A DNA stretch of 64,000 bases from Eutrigla gurnardus (taxonomy: Eukaryota > Chordata > Actinopteri > Perciformes > Triglidae): positions 36,258,869 to 36,322,868 of the forward strand of contig OY741264.1 in assembly GCA_963514095.1 (NCBI GenBank), given 5' to 3'. The notes under the pieces were generated by a model. The model did no database searches, was not told the DNA's origin, and saw only the letters and a list, made by a program, of their open reading frames with translations. Each line of letters starts with the position of its first letter. Position 1 is the first letter of the stretch. A program made the translations under genes and the position numbers. Shown piece by piece: positions 34,012-43,215 of this stretch.

Positions 34012-34143
34012 CTTCCATCAGCAGCTTGTTCAGCTTTAAAACGAAGAGGAGGGTGACCCATAGACCAGTCACTCTTCATGGACACACAGCTGGGTGCAGG
34101 TCCAGGTCCAGGTCCAGGGGAGTCTGGTCTCTGCTCCTGCATC
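34012..34143 (-). CDS. NLRC3-like gene: N-terminal exon e
   Basis: A 132-bp, in-frame copy nearly identical to exon d. It is the most upstream NLR exon I can identify. Its acceptor (TATCAG|GATG) implies a further 5' exon with the true start, or use of the internal ATG if this copy lies in a first exon. I did not find that upstream exon between 34144 and 42000. Confidence 0.8.
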
Positions 34144-35156
34144 CTGATACAATACATTTAGATTTCAGATTCTCACTAGTTAAGCTTCATGAATCCGATA
34201 GAGAGAGCGAGAGAACAGAACATTGTCTACCAGCATGAGACCAAGGAGTTAACTGGGCTAGTTGGCAGGCTAATGTTGCTAGCTATAGAGCTAGCTGAGT
34301 ATGTGCTAGTTATCTAGACAATCAGTGTTTAGACCGGGACCGACTGTATTTGCCATGAAGCCCTGTCTGACATCTGCAGGTAGTTTCTCCTTCCTGGTTT
34401 GATTCAGGAAGTCCCTGAATGCACCTTTCCCCGTTTAGAGAGCTTCCATGACTGTCCCAGATGACCCAAAGCATGCTGTCCCACATTAGCATCAGATTTG
34501 AGAAAGTGGGACGACTAGAGACCAACAAACCAAAACACATTCCAACAACTCGATGCATATTTTGTTGCTTGAATGAATCACAAACATGATTTGATGATTA
34601 TTTATGACTGATTTATATCCTCAACATTCATTTAGTCAGAATCCTATACGTCACTGACAGCTTCTGATTGACATTAGCCCTGCCCCTTTTCTGTGACCCC
34701 GCCCCCTTGAAGCTGCGTCATTACAGTCTAAACCTAGTAACCGTCCTGATGACTAGATTTAGTTGGAACAGGAAATAAAGGGACTGGAGATCAGGCGTGT
34801 CCCACATGAGCCCAGTTTTCTAGATGTGAGTCAAAAGCACAAACGGCTGGTGAACTGGATAACTTCACAGCTATGCAGCCGACGGAGTAAACAAGCAAAC
34901 AAGAACCAGGACAAGAAGAGCTCGTCTTCGTTCCTAAATCACATTTCACCAGAGATGGAAGGAACAAAGTACAAATACGTGGTTACTGGACTTAAGGAGA
35001 CTTTTCCTGTATCTGTACTTTACTTGAGTATTTATGTTTCAGACAACTTTGTACTTTTCCTCCCGACATGTTCAAACTCATATTTGTACTTTCTACCAGT
35101 GTTTCCCCTCGATGTTTTATAGCAGTGGTGCTCTGAGTTGGTAACCCAGCAACGCT

Positions 35157-35186
<30 letters not shown>
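35157..35186. repeat. Poly-G tract
   Basis: An uninterrupted run of about 29 G, the counterpart of the shorter run at 29513 in unit 1. Confidence 0.95.
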
Positions 35187-35189
<3 letters not shown>

Positions 35190-35297
35190 TGACATAACAA
35201 CCAACAGAGTCAAGACATCTTGATTTAACCTGATTTATTCAAACAAGTAGCTGAAGCCAGATCTATTTGCACAAACTACACTCTGCAGCTGAGCATT

Positions 35298-35522
35298 TCA
35301 TTTTTCTTGGCTTTTCAAAATAAAGCTCCAAGGCTCTTTTGTATTTAAATTGGGGTATGGGGGGGCATTTATGCTGATCCACATACAAGTGGCCAAATGG
35401 TCTCCTTGTAACTTGTTCCTCAGATCCGTCTTCACCTCAAAGTAAAAAGTAAATAAAACAGTATTTGTGGTAAATGTAAGAAAGATCATTGCTATCAACA
35501 TTCCCCAACTGTGTGCATCCAT
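35298..35522 (-). other. Possible small membrane protein frame
   Basis: 74 codons starting MDAHSWGMLIAMIFLTF. A hydrophobic segment of about 22 residues lies near the N-terminus, followed by a short charged stretch (EVKTDLRNK). A polyadenylation signal (TTGAATAAATC on the minus strand) follows the stop at about 60 nt. The segment 35234-35639 is absent from the matching place in unit 1. Family unknown; it could be a gene fragment or chance. Confidence 0.3.
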
Positions 35523-35639
35523 GAAAACACATGGAGGACCTTGGAACTCTCCACTTACCAGGCACCCTTTGCATCACATCTTTGCCCCAAATGGGTCAAA
35601 TAAAGGTGTGGTTTCTCAGCTTTACTCATTCTTCCTACA

Positions 35640-36207
35640 AAGAGCTGTCTATTGAAAAATAAATACATTCTTTTTTGTGATTACATATTTAAAAATCTGA
35701 TTTTTTTCCCCCCCCACGTGGCCAATGATATGAGACAATCCTTGCATTCCATTTCATGCACGTGACCTCAATGCGCAGCTATAGCAGGGCTAGTTGTGCT
35801 ACCACACTGTAGGAGTAATGCAATGAGGAGGACATCCTTCTATAGGTCCATTTCTTTGTGGAATATACTCCCTTTGCACATTCGTGTTATACCTGTGAAG
35901 AGGGAATTCAAGAGGCAAATTAAATCCTATTTTTATTTATGTTAAATATGAACTCGGGACTCTGACTTGGCTTGGCGCTCAATGAATTATGTTTTGATGA
36001 AGGTGTTTGCGCTCTGAGGCGCCCAGATGCCCACTTCTTTGTTTGTTTGACTGTTGCTATGTATTTGGAATTTTGTCACTACTTTTACTGTATTTGAGTG
36101 ATGACTAATTGTTTGTATGTTCAGATTTTAATTGGACCCCAGGAAGACTAGTCTGCCGCTTCTGCGACAACTAATGGGGATCCATAATAAACAATAAACA
36201 ATAAACA
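35640..36207 (+). mobile_element. LINE 3' end with coding tail
   Basis: Ends in GGGGATCCATAATAAACAAT followed by AAACAAT repeats, a non-LTR retrotransposon tail. Upstream, at 35814-35945, an open frame reads MRRTSFYRSISLWNILP and VKREFKRQIKSYFYLC, the typical end of a LINE ORF2. The 5' boundary is uncertain. A (GT)n run follows at about 36208-36238. Confidence 0.65.
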
Positions 36208-36248
36208 ATATTGTGTGTGTGTGTGTGTGTGTGTGTGTCTCTAGAGAG

Positions 36249-36446
36249 TGTCAAGGTATTGGTTTATAGGTAACTGACATCTGATGTAACCAATCACAGA
36301 GGTCCAGAACCAGTTGTGGGTGGAGTCTCCGGGGATTCAGGGGTTGTTAAGAAGGACCGTGTTGTTATATGTATCCTGTCGTGGTGACTACATAAAATGG
36401 ACGCTTTGAGCACAAATAAGTTGCATCGGCCAGCGCTTATTTGACA
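36249..36446 (+). repeat. Ty3/gypsy 5' LTR
   Basis: 198 bp, starting TGTCAAGGTATTGG and ending CTTATTTGACA. It differs from the 3' LTR at roughly ten positions, so the insertion is not brand new. Confidence 0.93.
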
Positions 36447-36462
36447 TGGTGTCAGAAGTGTT
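36447..36462 (+). promoter_or_regulatory. Gypsy primer-binding site
   Basis: TGGTGTCAGAAGTG follows the 5' LTR directly. A TGG-initial sequence at this position is where a tRNA primes minus-strand synthesis. Confidence 0.75.
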
Positions 36463-36700
36463 CTGAAGGAAAGACACCCGACGCTATGGCGAAGTTTAAC
36501 CCGCCGGAAAACTTCAACTTCGAGCGGCCTGGTGAGTGGCCCGTGTGGAGACAGAGATTCTCTCGGTACAGGCTCGCAGCTAAGCTAATGAAGACGGCGA
36601 GGTCCAGGTTAGCACATTGATACATGCCATGGGCTACGAAGCCGAGAATATTTGCAAATCTTTCACCTTTGTCGGCGATGAGAGTGACGACGACTACGAC

Positions 36701-37642
36701 TAGGGATGGGTAAAAATATCGATTCAGCAATGCATTGCGATTCTTTTCCCCGCAATTCAATATCGATTCAGCAATCTTCTGAATCGATTCAAGCCCCTGG
36801 CCAGTGGGGGCGCTGTGACCGACACCCTCGTGTGATTCGCGCTGTACGGACGGGGGCCGCACTGGACCAAACCATTACAATATGGCGACTGGAGTGAGTA
36901 CAGCGTTCACACCGGCCGTGGAAGCGCCGCGAATAGGCGCGTAGCGGAGCCCGCTTCCTTTCGGCCCCCTTGTTAAGCGATAGTGTCGTTCACACCAGAC
37001 ACGGAGCGCCGCGAATAGGCGCGGCCGTCCCGCGCCGTGAAGCGATGGAAGCGCCGTGAAGCCCCCCCCCCCCCCCTCCCCCGAGCGAACGCGTCAGTTC
37101 TGGCAGGAAATCACACAGTAGCTGTGTCCCAATTCAGGGTCTGCAGCCACAGCTAAAGAAACACGAGACAATCTGGCCAATTTTCAAAATAAAAGCAATT
37201 TTCAAAATAAAATACCGCGATTGACAAATGCGATCATAGTTGTGTATCTCAACTCGCACTGGGAAACAGGAAGAGAAAATACATTTAATAAATGTGAAGA
37301 GTAGATAAACAAATATGTGCATTTCAACAGTATATCTGCACTACTACTGTCTACTACTATAGCTTCCACGGCCGGTGTGAACCCGTTACATGCACTGTAG
37401 TTCAGTGTTTAAGCAGTGTCCTGTTTTATCATGCTATGAGTTACACCACGGCTGTTCATAAGGCATGAAACTAAATAAATTATTTGAAAAAATGATCTGG
37501 TACTCTTACTTGTGTATTTCTACTTGATACTGAATCGATATCGAAGCATTTCAATCAATATCGAATCGAAATTGAATCGAATCGTGACCCGACGAATCGA
37601 AATCGAATCGAATCGTGAGATTCTAAACAATACCCAGCCCTA
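36701..37642. mobile_element. Non-autonomous hAT in gypsy gag, 942 bp
   Basis: The target duplication ACTACGAC is exact at 36693-36700 and 37643-37650. Terminal inverted repeats are TAGGGATGGGTA and TAGGGCTGGGTA. Subterminal ATCGATTC / GAATCGA repeats are present. There is no transposase. It holds another element at 36905-37382. Confidence 0.93.
36905..37382. mobile_element. Nested MITE with 21-bp perfect inverted ends
   Basis: Ends 36905-36925 and 37362-37382 are exact reverse complements (GTTCACACCGGCCGTGGAAG plus one base). The interior includes a second GTTCACACC ... GCGCCGCGAATAGGCGCG copy and a C run near 37063. I could not define a target duplication, so the superfamily is unknown. 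Confidence 0.75.
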
Positions 37643-38324
37643 ACTACGACACAGTGCTTGCTAATTTGATGCATATTTTGTACCGAAGAAAAACACCATC
37701 CACGAGAGAGCGTGTTTCTATCAGAGAGTACAAAAACCGGGCGAGATGGCCGAGTCATTCATCAGAGCTCTCTATGAACTGAGTGAAAACTGTGACTTTG
37801 GAGAGACAAAGAGCGAGCACATAAGAGACAGACTGGTCGTCGGCATCCGCGACAAAGAGCTGTCGAGGAGACTGCAGCTCATGTCGGACCTCACCTTGGA
37901 GACGGCGGTACAGATAAGACAGCCAGTTAAGATCCACTTGAAGGAGGATGCGGTTCCATACGCTGTACATAGCACTAGGAGAGTTCCCCTACCACTTCTT
38001 CCTAAAGTCGAAGCAGAGTTAAAACGCATGATAGAGCAAGGTGTGATAGAGAGAGTCACACAACCTACAGACTGGTGTGCCCCAACGGTGCCGGTAATGA
38101 AGCCAACAGGTGCAGAGAATCTGTGTAGGGCTCCAAAAGCTAAATGGGAACATCAAAAGAGAGCGATATCAGATGCCCACAACAGAAGAGACTCTGGCTA
38201 AGCTGTCAGGCTCTACAGTTTTCACATCTTTAGATGCAGCCTCAGGCTTTTGGCAGATCGCACTGCATGAGGACAGCAGCCTGCTAACTACCTTCATCAC
38301 ACCCTTTGGGAGGTACTGTTTTAA

Positions 38325-38773
38325 CCGTTTCAGCAGACGCAAGCAGTTATGGATTGGGAGGTGTCCTCCTACAGCTGCACGACGAAAGCTGGAAACCTAT
38401 TGCATACTGTTCCAGGAGATTGACATCAGCAGAGTCCAGGTATGCACAAATCGAAAAGGAGTGTTTGGCTGGAGAATGGGCTTGTGAGAGGTACCAGAAA
38501 TATCTGGTTGGACTGGACAGATTCAGACTCATTACAGACCATAAGCCGCTGGTGCCGCTGATTAATAGTAAAGATTTAGATGCAGTTCCTGTGAGATGTC
38601 AGCGACTTTTAATGTGCTTGATGCGGTTTAACGCCAAAGCAGAGTACGCACCCGGAAAGACTCTGGTCATAGCTGATACACTGTCACGCAGCCCAATTCA
38701 GGACAGTGACAACACCACAGAGTCTGTCATTGCCTGTCATGTTAATACTGTCATACACTGTTGGCCAGTATGA
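38325..38773 (+). pseudogene. Gypsy RNase H domain
   Basis: Reads VSADASSYGLGGVLLQ, WKPIAYCSRRLTSAESRY, IEKECLAGEWACERY and FRLITDHKPL, then ADTLSR. These are the conserved blocks of the Ty3/gypsy RNase H, with the D, E and D residues present. The upstream junction is a deletion from the RT. Confidence 0.85.
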
Positions 38774-38788
38774 CAGCAGAAGCTGGAC

Positions 38789-39494
38789 TTGATGAGGGCG
38801 GCTACACAGAATGATGAGCAGCTACAGTGCGTGAGACGGCGGATCAAAGAAGGATGGCCAGAAAGAGAGTGTAACATTCCACAGAGTGTAAAAGACTTTT
38901 ATGCAATGATAGACTCATTGTCGGTGTGTGAAGGACTTATTACACTTGGGTGTCACATTGTTGTTCCACAGTCAATGAGAGAGGAAATACTAGATCGGCT
39001 ACATGATGGACACCAGAGCCTGTCAAAGTGTAGACAACGGGCCCAGGAAGCCGTGTGGTGGCCTAGAATATCTGCAGATATTAAGAACAGAGTGGAAAAA
39101 TGTCACTTTTGTCAGGTAAACAGGCTCACACAGCGTGAGGAGCCTCTACACTCTACACCCCTTCCTGATAGGCCATGGCAGAAGATTGCCACAGATATTT
39201 GTGAGTATAATAGCAAACATTACATCGTGATATCAGACTATTATATCAGTACACAAGTGAGGCCTGCAAAGACTTTTGCAGACAGTATGACATCACACAT
39301 AACACATCTAGCCCACATAATCCACAGGGCAACGGACACGCAGAGAGGGCAGTTCAAACTGCAAAACGCATTCTTAAACAGGAAGACCCTCTACTAGCAT
39401 TGATGTGTTATAGAGCAACACCAACATCTGCCACTGGGATAAGCCCAGCTGAAATGCTCATGGGTAGGAAGATTAAGACCACACTTCCCTCACT
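38789..39494 (+). pseudogene. Gypsy integrase, N-terminal part, frameshifted
   Basis: Contains the zinc-binding H-H-C-C region (LHDGHQSLSKC, VWWPRI, KCHFCQ) and the start of the catalytic core (ATDICEYNSKHYIVISDYY). A deletion and frameshift follow. The later core is readable in another frame (SSPHNPQGNGHAERAVQ with the catalytic glutamate; CYRATPTSATGISPAEML). A TTAA-flanked element interrupts it at 39498. Confidence 0.85.
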
Positions 39495-39497
39495 TAA

Positions 39498-40328
39498 AGT
39501 GTAAGTTTGGCGGAAATTGAAAATAAAGCTATTTTCTGAATGAAAATACATCAACTAAGCCGTGGAGGAAATAATTTTCGCTCATCACGCAGTTCAGAGC
39601 TAGCACCGCCGGGAGCTAGAGTCCAAAATCGCAAACAGTGGGTTAGCATGGGGCAGACAGCCACACGCTTTCAAAATCGCATTTTTAAACCACTAACATT
39701 GCTCAAAACAGCGCCAAACCTCGTCAGCAGCTTGCTCTGGGTGTCTACACATAAAACGAAGCACCAACAACTCAGTTCATGAACCCGAAGTTTATAACAG
39801 AAGACAGTTAAGAACACTCACCAATTCTACCCCTGCCAGCTCCTCGCGAAGGATAGTCCGTAAGTGTCGATTACCGAACGCAATGCAAAACGAGGGAGAC
39901 CACTGAAGATTAAATAAAACGAGAATAAAACGAGTATACTTTTAAATTAGTGGCAGTTTGGCCAAATATAAGTTAATAACAGTGGGTAAAACGTCGGGAT
40001 GGTTTGTATACACTTCCAATCAGTTCAAGACAGCAGCCTTATCTGAAGCCTTATCTTCAGTGGTCTTCGTTTTATGTGTAGACACCCAGAGCAAGCTGCT
40101 GACGAGGTTTGGCGCTGTTTTGAGCAATGTTAGTGGTTTAAAAATGCGATTTTGAAAGCGTGTGGCTGTCTGCCCCATGCTAACCCACTGTTTGCGATTT
40201 TGGACTCTAGCTCCGACCCGTGCTAGCTCTGAACTGCGTGATGAGCGATAATTACTTCCTCCACGGCTTAGTTGATGTATTTTCATTCAGAAAATAGCTT
40301 GATTTTCAATTTCCGCCAAACTTACACT
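39498..40328. mobile_element. TTAA-flanked element with long inverted repeats
   Basis: Bounded by TTAA (39494-39497 and 40329-40332). The arms are about 270-280 bp each, starting AGTGTAAGTTTGGCGGAAAT, and are nearly identical in inverted orientation. The central part is unique and A/T-rich. TTAA targets occur in piggyBac and Kolobok elements; no transposase is present to decide. Confidence 0.9.
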
Positions 40329-40332
40329 TTAA

Positions 40333-41320
40333 CAGAAATCTGATCCCTAAGTGCCCTGATAGTAGGGTTGTCAAAAGTATCGAAACTCAAAAAAGTATCG
40401 ATACTAAAATGTTGTATCCGGATACGATACTCATTTTCAAAAGTATCGAATAATTCTGTGCACTTTTCAGTTTCAGACTTTTTTTGTAACAGGTGCAGCT
40501 GCTGAGAATACAGCATTTCAACAGTGTAATGTTCATGTTAACTGGTTTGGCTAGTGTCATTTAGTTTATTGTTATGTATATAAAGCATAGCCAAGGAAGG
40601 AACACTTAAGTTAATTTAGTTTTTATCAGGCTTGCCTAATATTTACAACCTCAAAATATTGTTCCAATTGTTATTGTTTATTTTATTATTTATTTTTTTG
40701 CACTACCTCAGACCTGAAACTTGTTATTTTTGCATTTTTTTTGTTAATAAAAATATTTCTTTTGAATTTTGGGGTCTTTTTTTCATCCTTGTGGTATCGA
40801 AAATGGTATCGAGTATCGAATATTTTCCTGAGTATCGGTATCGAGTTGAAAATGTTAGTATCGTGACAACCCTACCTGATAGAGCTCTTATTAGACGGAG
40901 AGATGCAGAGGCCAAGCAACAGCAGGAATATTACTTTAACAAAAGACATGGGGTTAGAGCCTTGCCACTGTTAAACCAAGGTGATCAGGTCTTGCTGAAA
41001 CTGGATGAGGACAGGACATGGAAAGGTCCGGTGTCTGTCATGCAGGAGAGTGGTACACAGCGCTCGTACCAGGTGAACTCGCCCCAGGTAGAGTAGTGAG
41101 AAGGAACAGACGACACATTCAACTTGTACCACCTAGAGCAGCGTCACTTAGCTCAGACACTAAGAAAGTGGACTCTCAGTTGGAAGGAACTGAAACAAAA
41201 CACCAGACACTGTGCCATACACAAAGCGACTCAAAGAGAGTTACTACAAACATACCTGAGGGTCAGGTTGTGACACGGTTTGGCAGAGTTAGTAAACCGG
41301 TCATAAGAATGGACATGTAA
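40333..41320 (+). pseudogene. Gypsy integrase C-terminal part, interrupted
   Basis: Resumes after the TTAA element and is split by an hAT at 40363-40874. It continues RALIRRRDAEAKQQQEYYF, KRHGVRALPLLNQGDQVLL and ends with the GPVSVMQESG region typical of the integrase tail. A further frameshift near 41070 precedes VVRRNRRHIQLVP and the stop near 41320. Confidence 0.8.
40363..40874. mobile_element. Non-autonomous hAT in gypsy integrase, 512 bp
   Basis: The target duplication CCTGATAG is exact (40355-40362 and 40875-40882). Inverted ends TAGGGTTGTCA are perfect over 11 bp. GTATCGATAC-type motifs are repeated inside both ends. Confidence 0.95.
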
Positions 41321-41532
41321 CTGTAATGTAACATCTTGGTAAATGATTAAGATGGTAACCATCAAACTGTATTCTGAAAAGTGGAAAGAAGAATAGAGTG
41401 TTTGTTCATGTTGAAAAAACAGGAAACAAGCTGTTTGAATGACCACAGAAAACACTCATTCTCTATATGTTAAGGTTCTGAGCTGAAGTTAAATTGTTTG
41501 TTATAACTGTATTACTGAAAGGGTAATGAGAA

Positions 41533-41544
41533 TTAAGAGGGAGA
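41533..41544 (+). promoter_or_regulatory. Gypsy polypurine tract
   Basis: TTAAGAGGGAGA directly precedes the 3' LTR, the usual plus-strand priming site. Confidence 0.75.
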
Positions 41545-41741
41545 TGTCAAGGTATTGGTTTATAGGTAACGGACATCTGATGTAACCAATCACAGAGGTC
41601 AAGAACCAGTTGTGGGTGGAGTCTCCGGGACTCAGGGCTTGTTAAGAAGGACAGTGTTGTTGTATGTATCCTGTCGTGGTGACTACATAAAATGGACGCT
41701 TTGAGTACAAATAAGTTGCGTCGGCCAGCGCTTATTTGACA
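41545..41741 (+). repeat. Ty3/gypsy 3' LTR
   Basis: 197 bp, matching the 5' LTR with substitutions (for example GTAACGG for GTAACTG) and one 1-bp difference. Followed by the GAGAG target duplication. Confidence 0.93.
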
Positions 41742-41769
41742 GAGAGAGAGAACGGATAAATAAAGAAGT

Positions 41770-42130
41770 GAACAAACTTCTTGGTTACAGAAACATGGCG
41801 TATTGATTTTAGGAGGTTATGATAAAAATAGCTCTGAATGAACAACAGCTGAGTAGAAGCGCTTGTCGACCGTCGCGGAGAAATACGTGTCTGGTCTGAA
41901 CAGGGGGGCAGCGGGTCGCGCGCGATTGTCGTGCGCGCGCCGTGAAAGTCCCCCAGCTTGCTTAGTATAGACCCAGCTCCCAACCCAACTTTGAGAGTAG
42001 ATTAACGGCGAGATTTTGGTGTCGCCCGATAAGAGTCTCGCGTTAACGCAGCACGTTAACGCCGATAACGGCCCCCCCACTATAAATCTATAGAAAAGAG
42101 AGAGCATGAGGAAGTCATGCCCCGCCATGT
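41770..42130. other. Repeat-like unassigned stretch
   Basis: Contains GTTAACGC motifs (CGTTAACGCAGCACGTTAACG near 42030-42060) and GATAACGGCC, reminiscent of a fish DNA-transposon end. No gene recognised. Confidence 0.35.
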
Positions 42131-42184
42131 TCAACTCAAAGTTCCGCCCTTGCTTTAGTTGAATACATTTGAGGGGAATTAACG

Positions 42185-42441
42185 ATGATTTATTCTCTCA
42201 TTCATTTCACAAGTTCCCATCGGCTGTCGTCAGCTTACCTCAGGCCGCCGTCGACAGGTGATCACAGACAGCAAGGGCTTCAGTCTTCACATGAATATAT
42301 GAGGCTGGTTCCAGATGAGCCGCGCCTCGTTGGGGAAGTAGATGTGATCAACAGGAGGCGGAGAGAAACGCTGCAGTCTAACCACACAAACAGCTACTAC
42401 CTGTTCCATGGGACGGGGACCTGTAGCCTACTTGTGCTACA
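42185..42441 (+). other. Possible exon with GTGAGA donor
   Basis: An open frame ends at ACAG|GTGAGAAG and includes MRLVPDEPRLVGEVDVINR. No family is recognised. It would be in phase 0 with the possible acceptor at 47955, across the GTAGTA array. Speculative. Confidence 0.2.
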
Positions 42442-42822
42442 GGTGAGAAGTTTCGTTTTCGTTTTCTCCCATCCACGTACTGTTTTAATTTGCCCAGCAG
42501 AGGTCGCTGTTCTCCCTCCTGTATATCTTGTCATGGTTTTGAGGAGATTTGTTGTTACGTTGAAATGTTTTCCTGCCCATTTAAATAGCTCTGTCACATC
42601 CTGTGATATTAAAATGATGTGTTTATGTGTTTGATGTATTTTGGGGTAACACACTGCCGCCTTGTATGGTGAGGGAACAGAGGTACAGAGAAAGAAGGAA
42701 CGGCAAAGAATGTGTGTTCATGTCTTCTGCAGAAAATCAATGTGGGAAAACAAGTTCTTGGGTCGTCTCCTTTCATGCCCTATCGATATCCGTTACATCT
42801 GTTCATGAAGAGAATCTGGATC

Positions 42823-43215
42823 TGTGTAGTAGTGAGGTGGTAGTAGTGTGTAGTAGTGAGGTGGTAGTAGTATGTAGTAGTGAGGTGGTAGTAGTATGTA
42901 GTAGTGAGGTGGTAGTAGTATGTAGTAGTGAGGTGGTAGTAGTATGTAGTAGTGAGGTGGTAGTAGTGTGTAGTAGTGAGGTGGTAGTAGTAGTGAGGTG
43001 GTAGTAGTATGTAGTAGTGAGGTGGTAGTAGTATGTAGTAGTGAGGTGGTAGTAGTATGTAGTAGTGAGGTGGTAGTAGTATGTAGTAGTGAGGTGGTAG
43101 TAGTGTGTAGTAGTGAGGTGGTAGTAGTGTGTAGTAGTGAGGTGGTAGTAGTAGTGAGGTGGTAGTAGTATGTAGTAGTGAGGTGGTAGTAGTATGTAGT
43201 AGTGAGGTGGTAGTA
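42823..43215. repeat. 24-bp GTAGTA-rich minisatellite, block 1
   Basis: Unit GTAGTAGTGAGGTGGTAGTA plus GTAT or GTGT, about 16 copies, with occasional shortened units. Open frames across it on either strand are artefacts of TAG-free phases. Confidence 0.95.

Larger units (their letters stand above)
31609..35233 (-). repeat. Tandem duplication unit 3 (exon e), with hAT insertion
   Basis: Follows the unit-1 order from GAGTTGATGCTAG to the poly-G tract (35157-35186) and GACATAACAACC. It is interrupted by an hAT at 31707-33311. One N-terminal exon (e) is present. The GC-box segment lost from unit 2 is kept here (about 34690). Confidence 0.85.
36486..38330 (+). pseudogene. Gypsy gag fused to partial RT by deletion
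   Basis: Gag starts MAKFNPPENFNFERPGEWP and is frameshifted early (near 36590). It is interrupted by an hAT (36701-37642) and resumes as FDAYFVPKKNTIHERACFY and AESFIRALYELSE. At about 37920 the gag text LTLETAVQIRQ runs straight into RT linker PVKIHLKEDAVPY, so the zinc knuckle, protease and RT start are gone. RT motifs follow (VIERVTQPTDWCAPTV, FTSLDAASGFWQIAL, ITPFGRYCFNR). The rest of RT, including the YxDD site, is deleted. Confidence 0.85.
36249..41741 (+). mobile_element. Ty3/gypsy LTR retrotransposon with nested insertions
   Basis: Two LTRs (36249-36446 and 41545-41741) beginning TGT and ending ACA are flanked by GAGAG on both sides. The order gag, RT, RNase H, integrase is that of Ty3/gypsy. 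About 2.3 kb of the 5.5 kb is later DNA-transposon insertions. The insertion lies in the tail of duplication unit 3: CTCTAGAGAG on the left and AGAACGGATAAATAAAG on the right are adjacent in unit 1. Confidence 0.93.
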
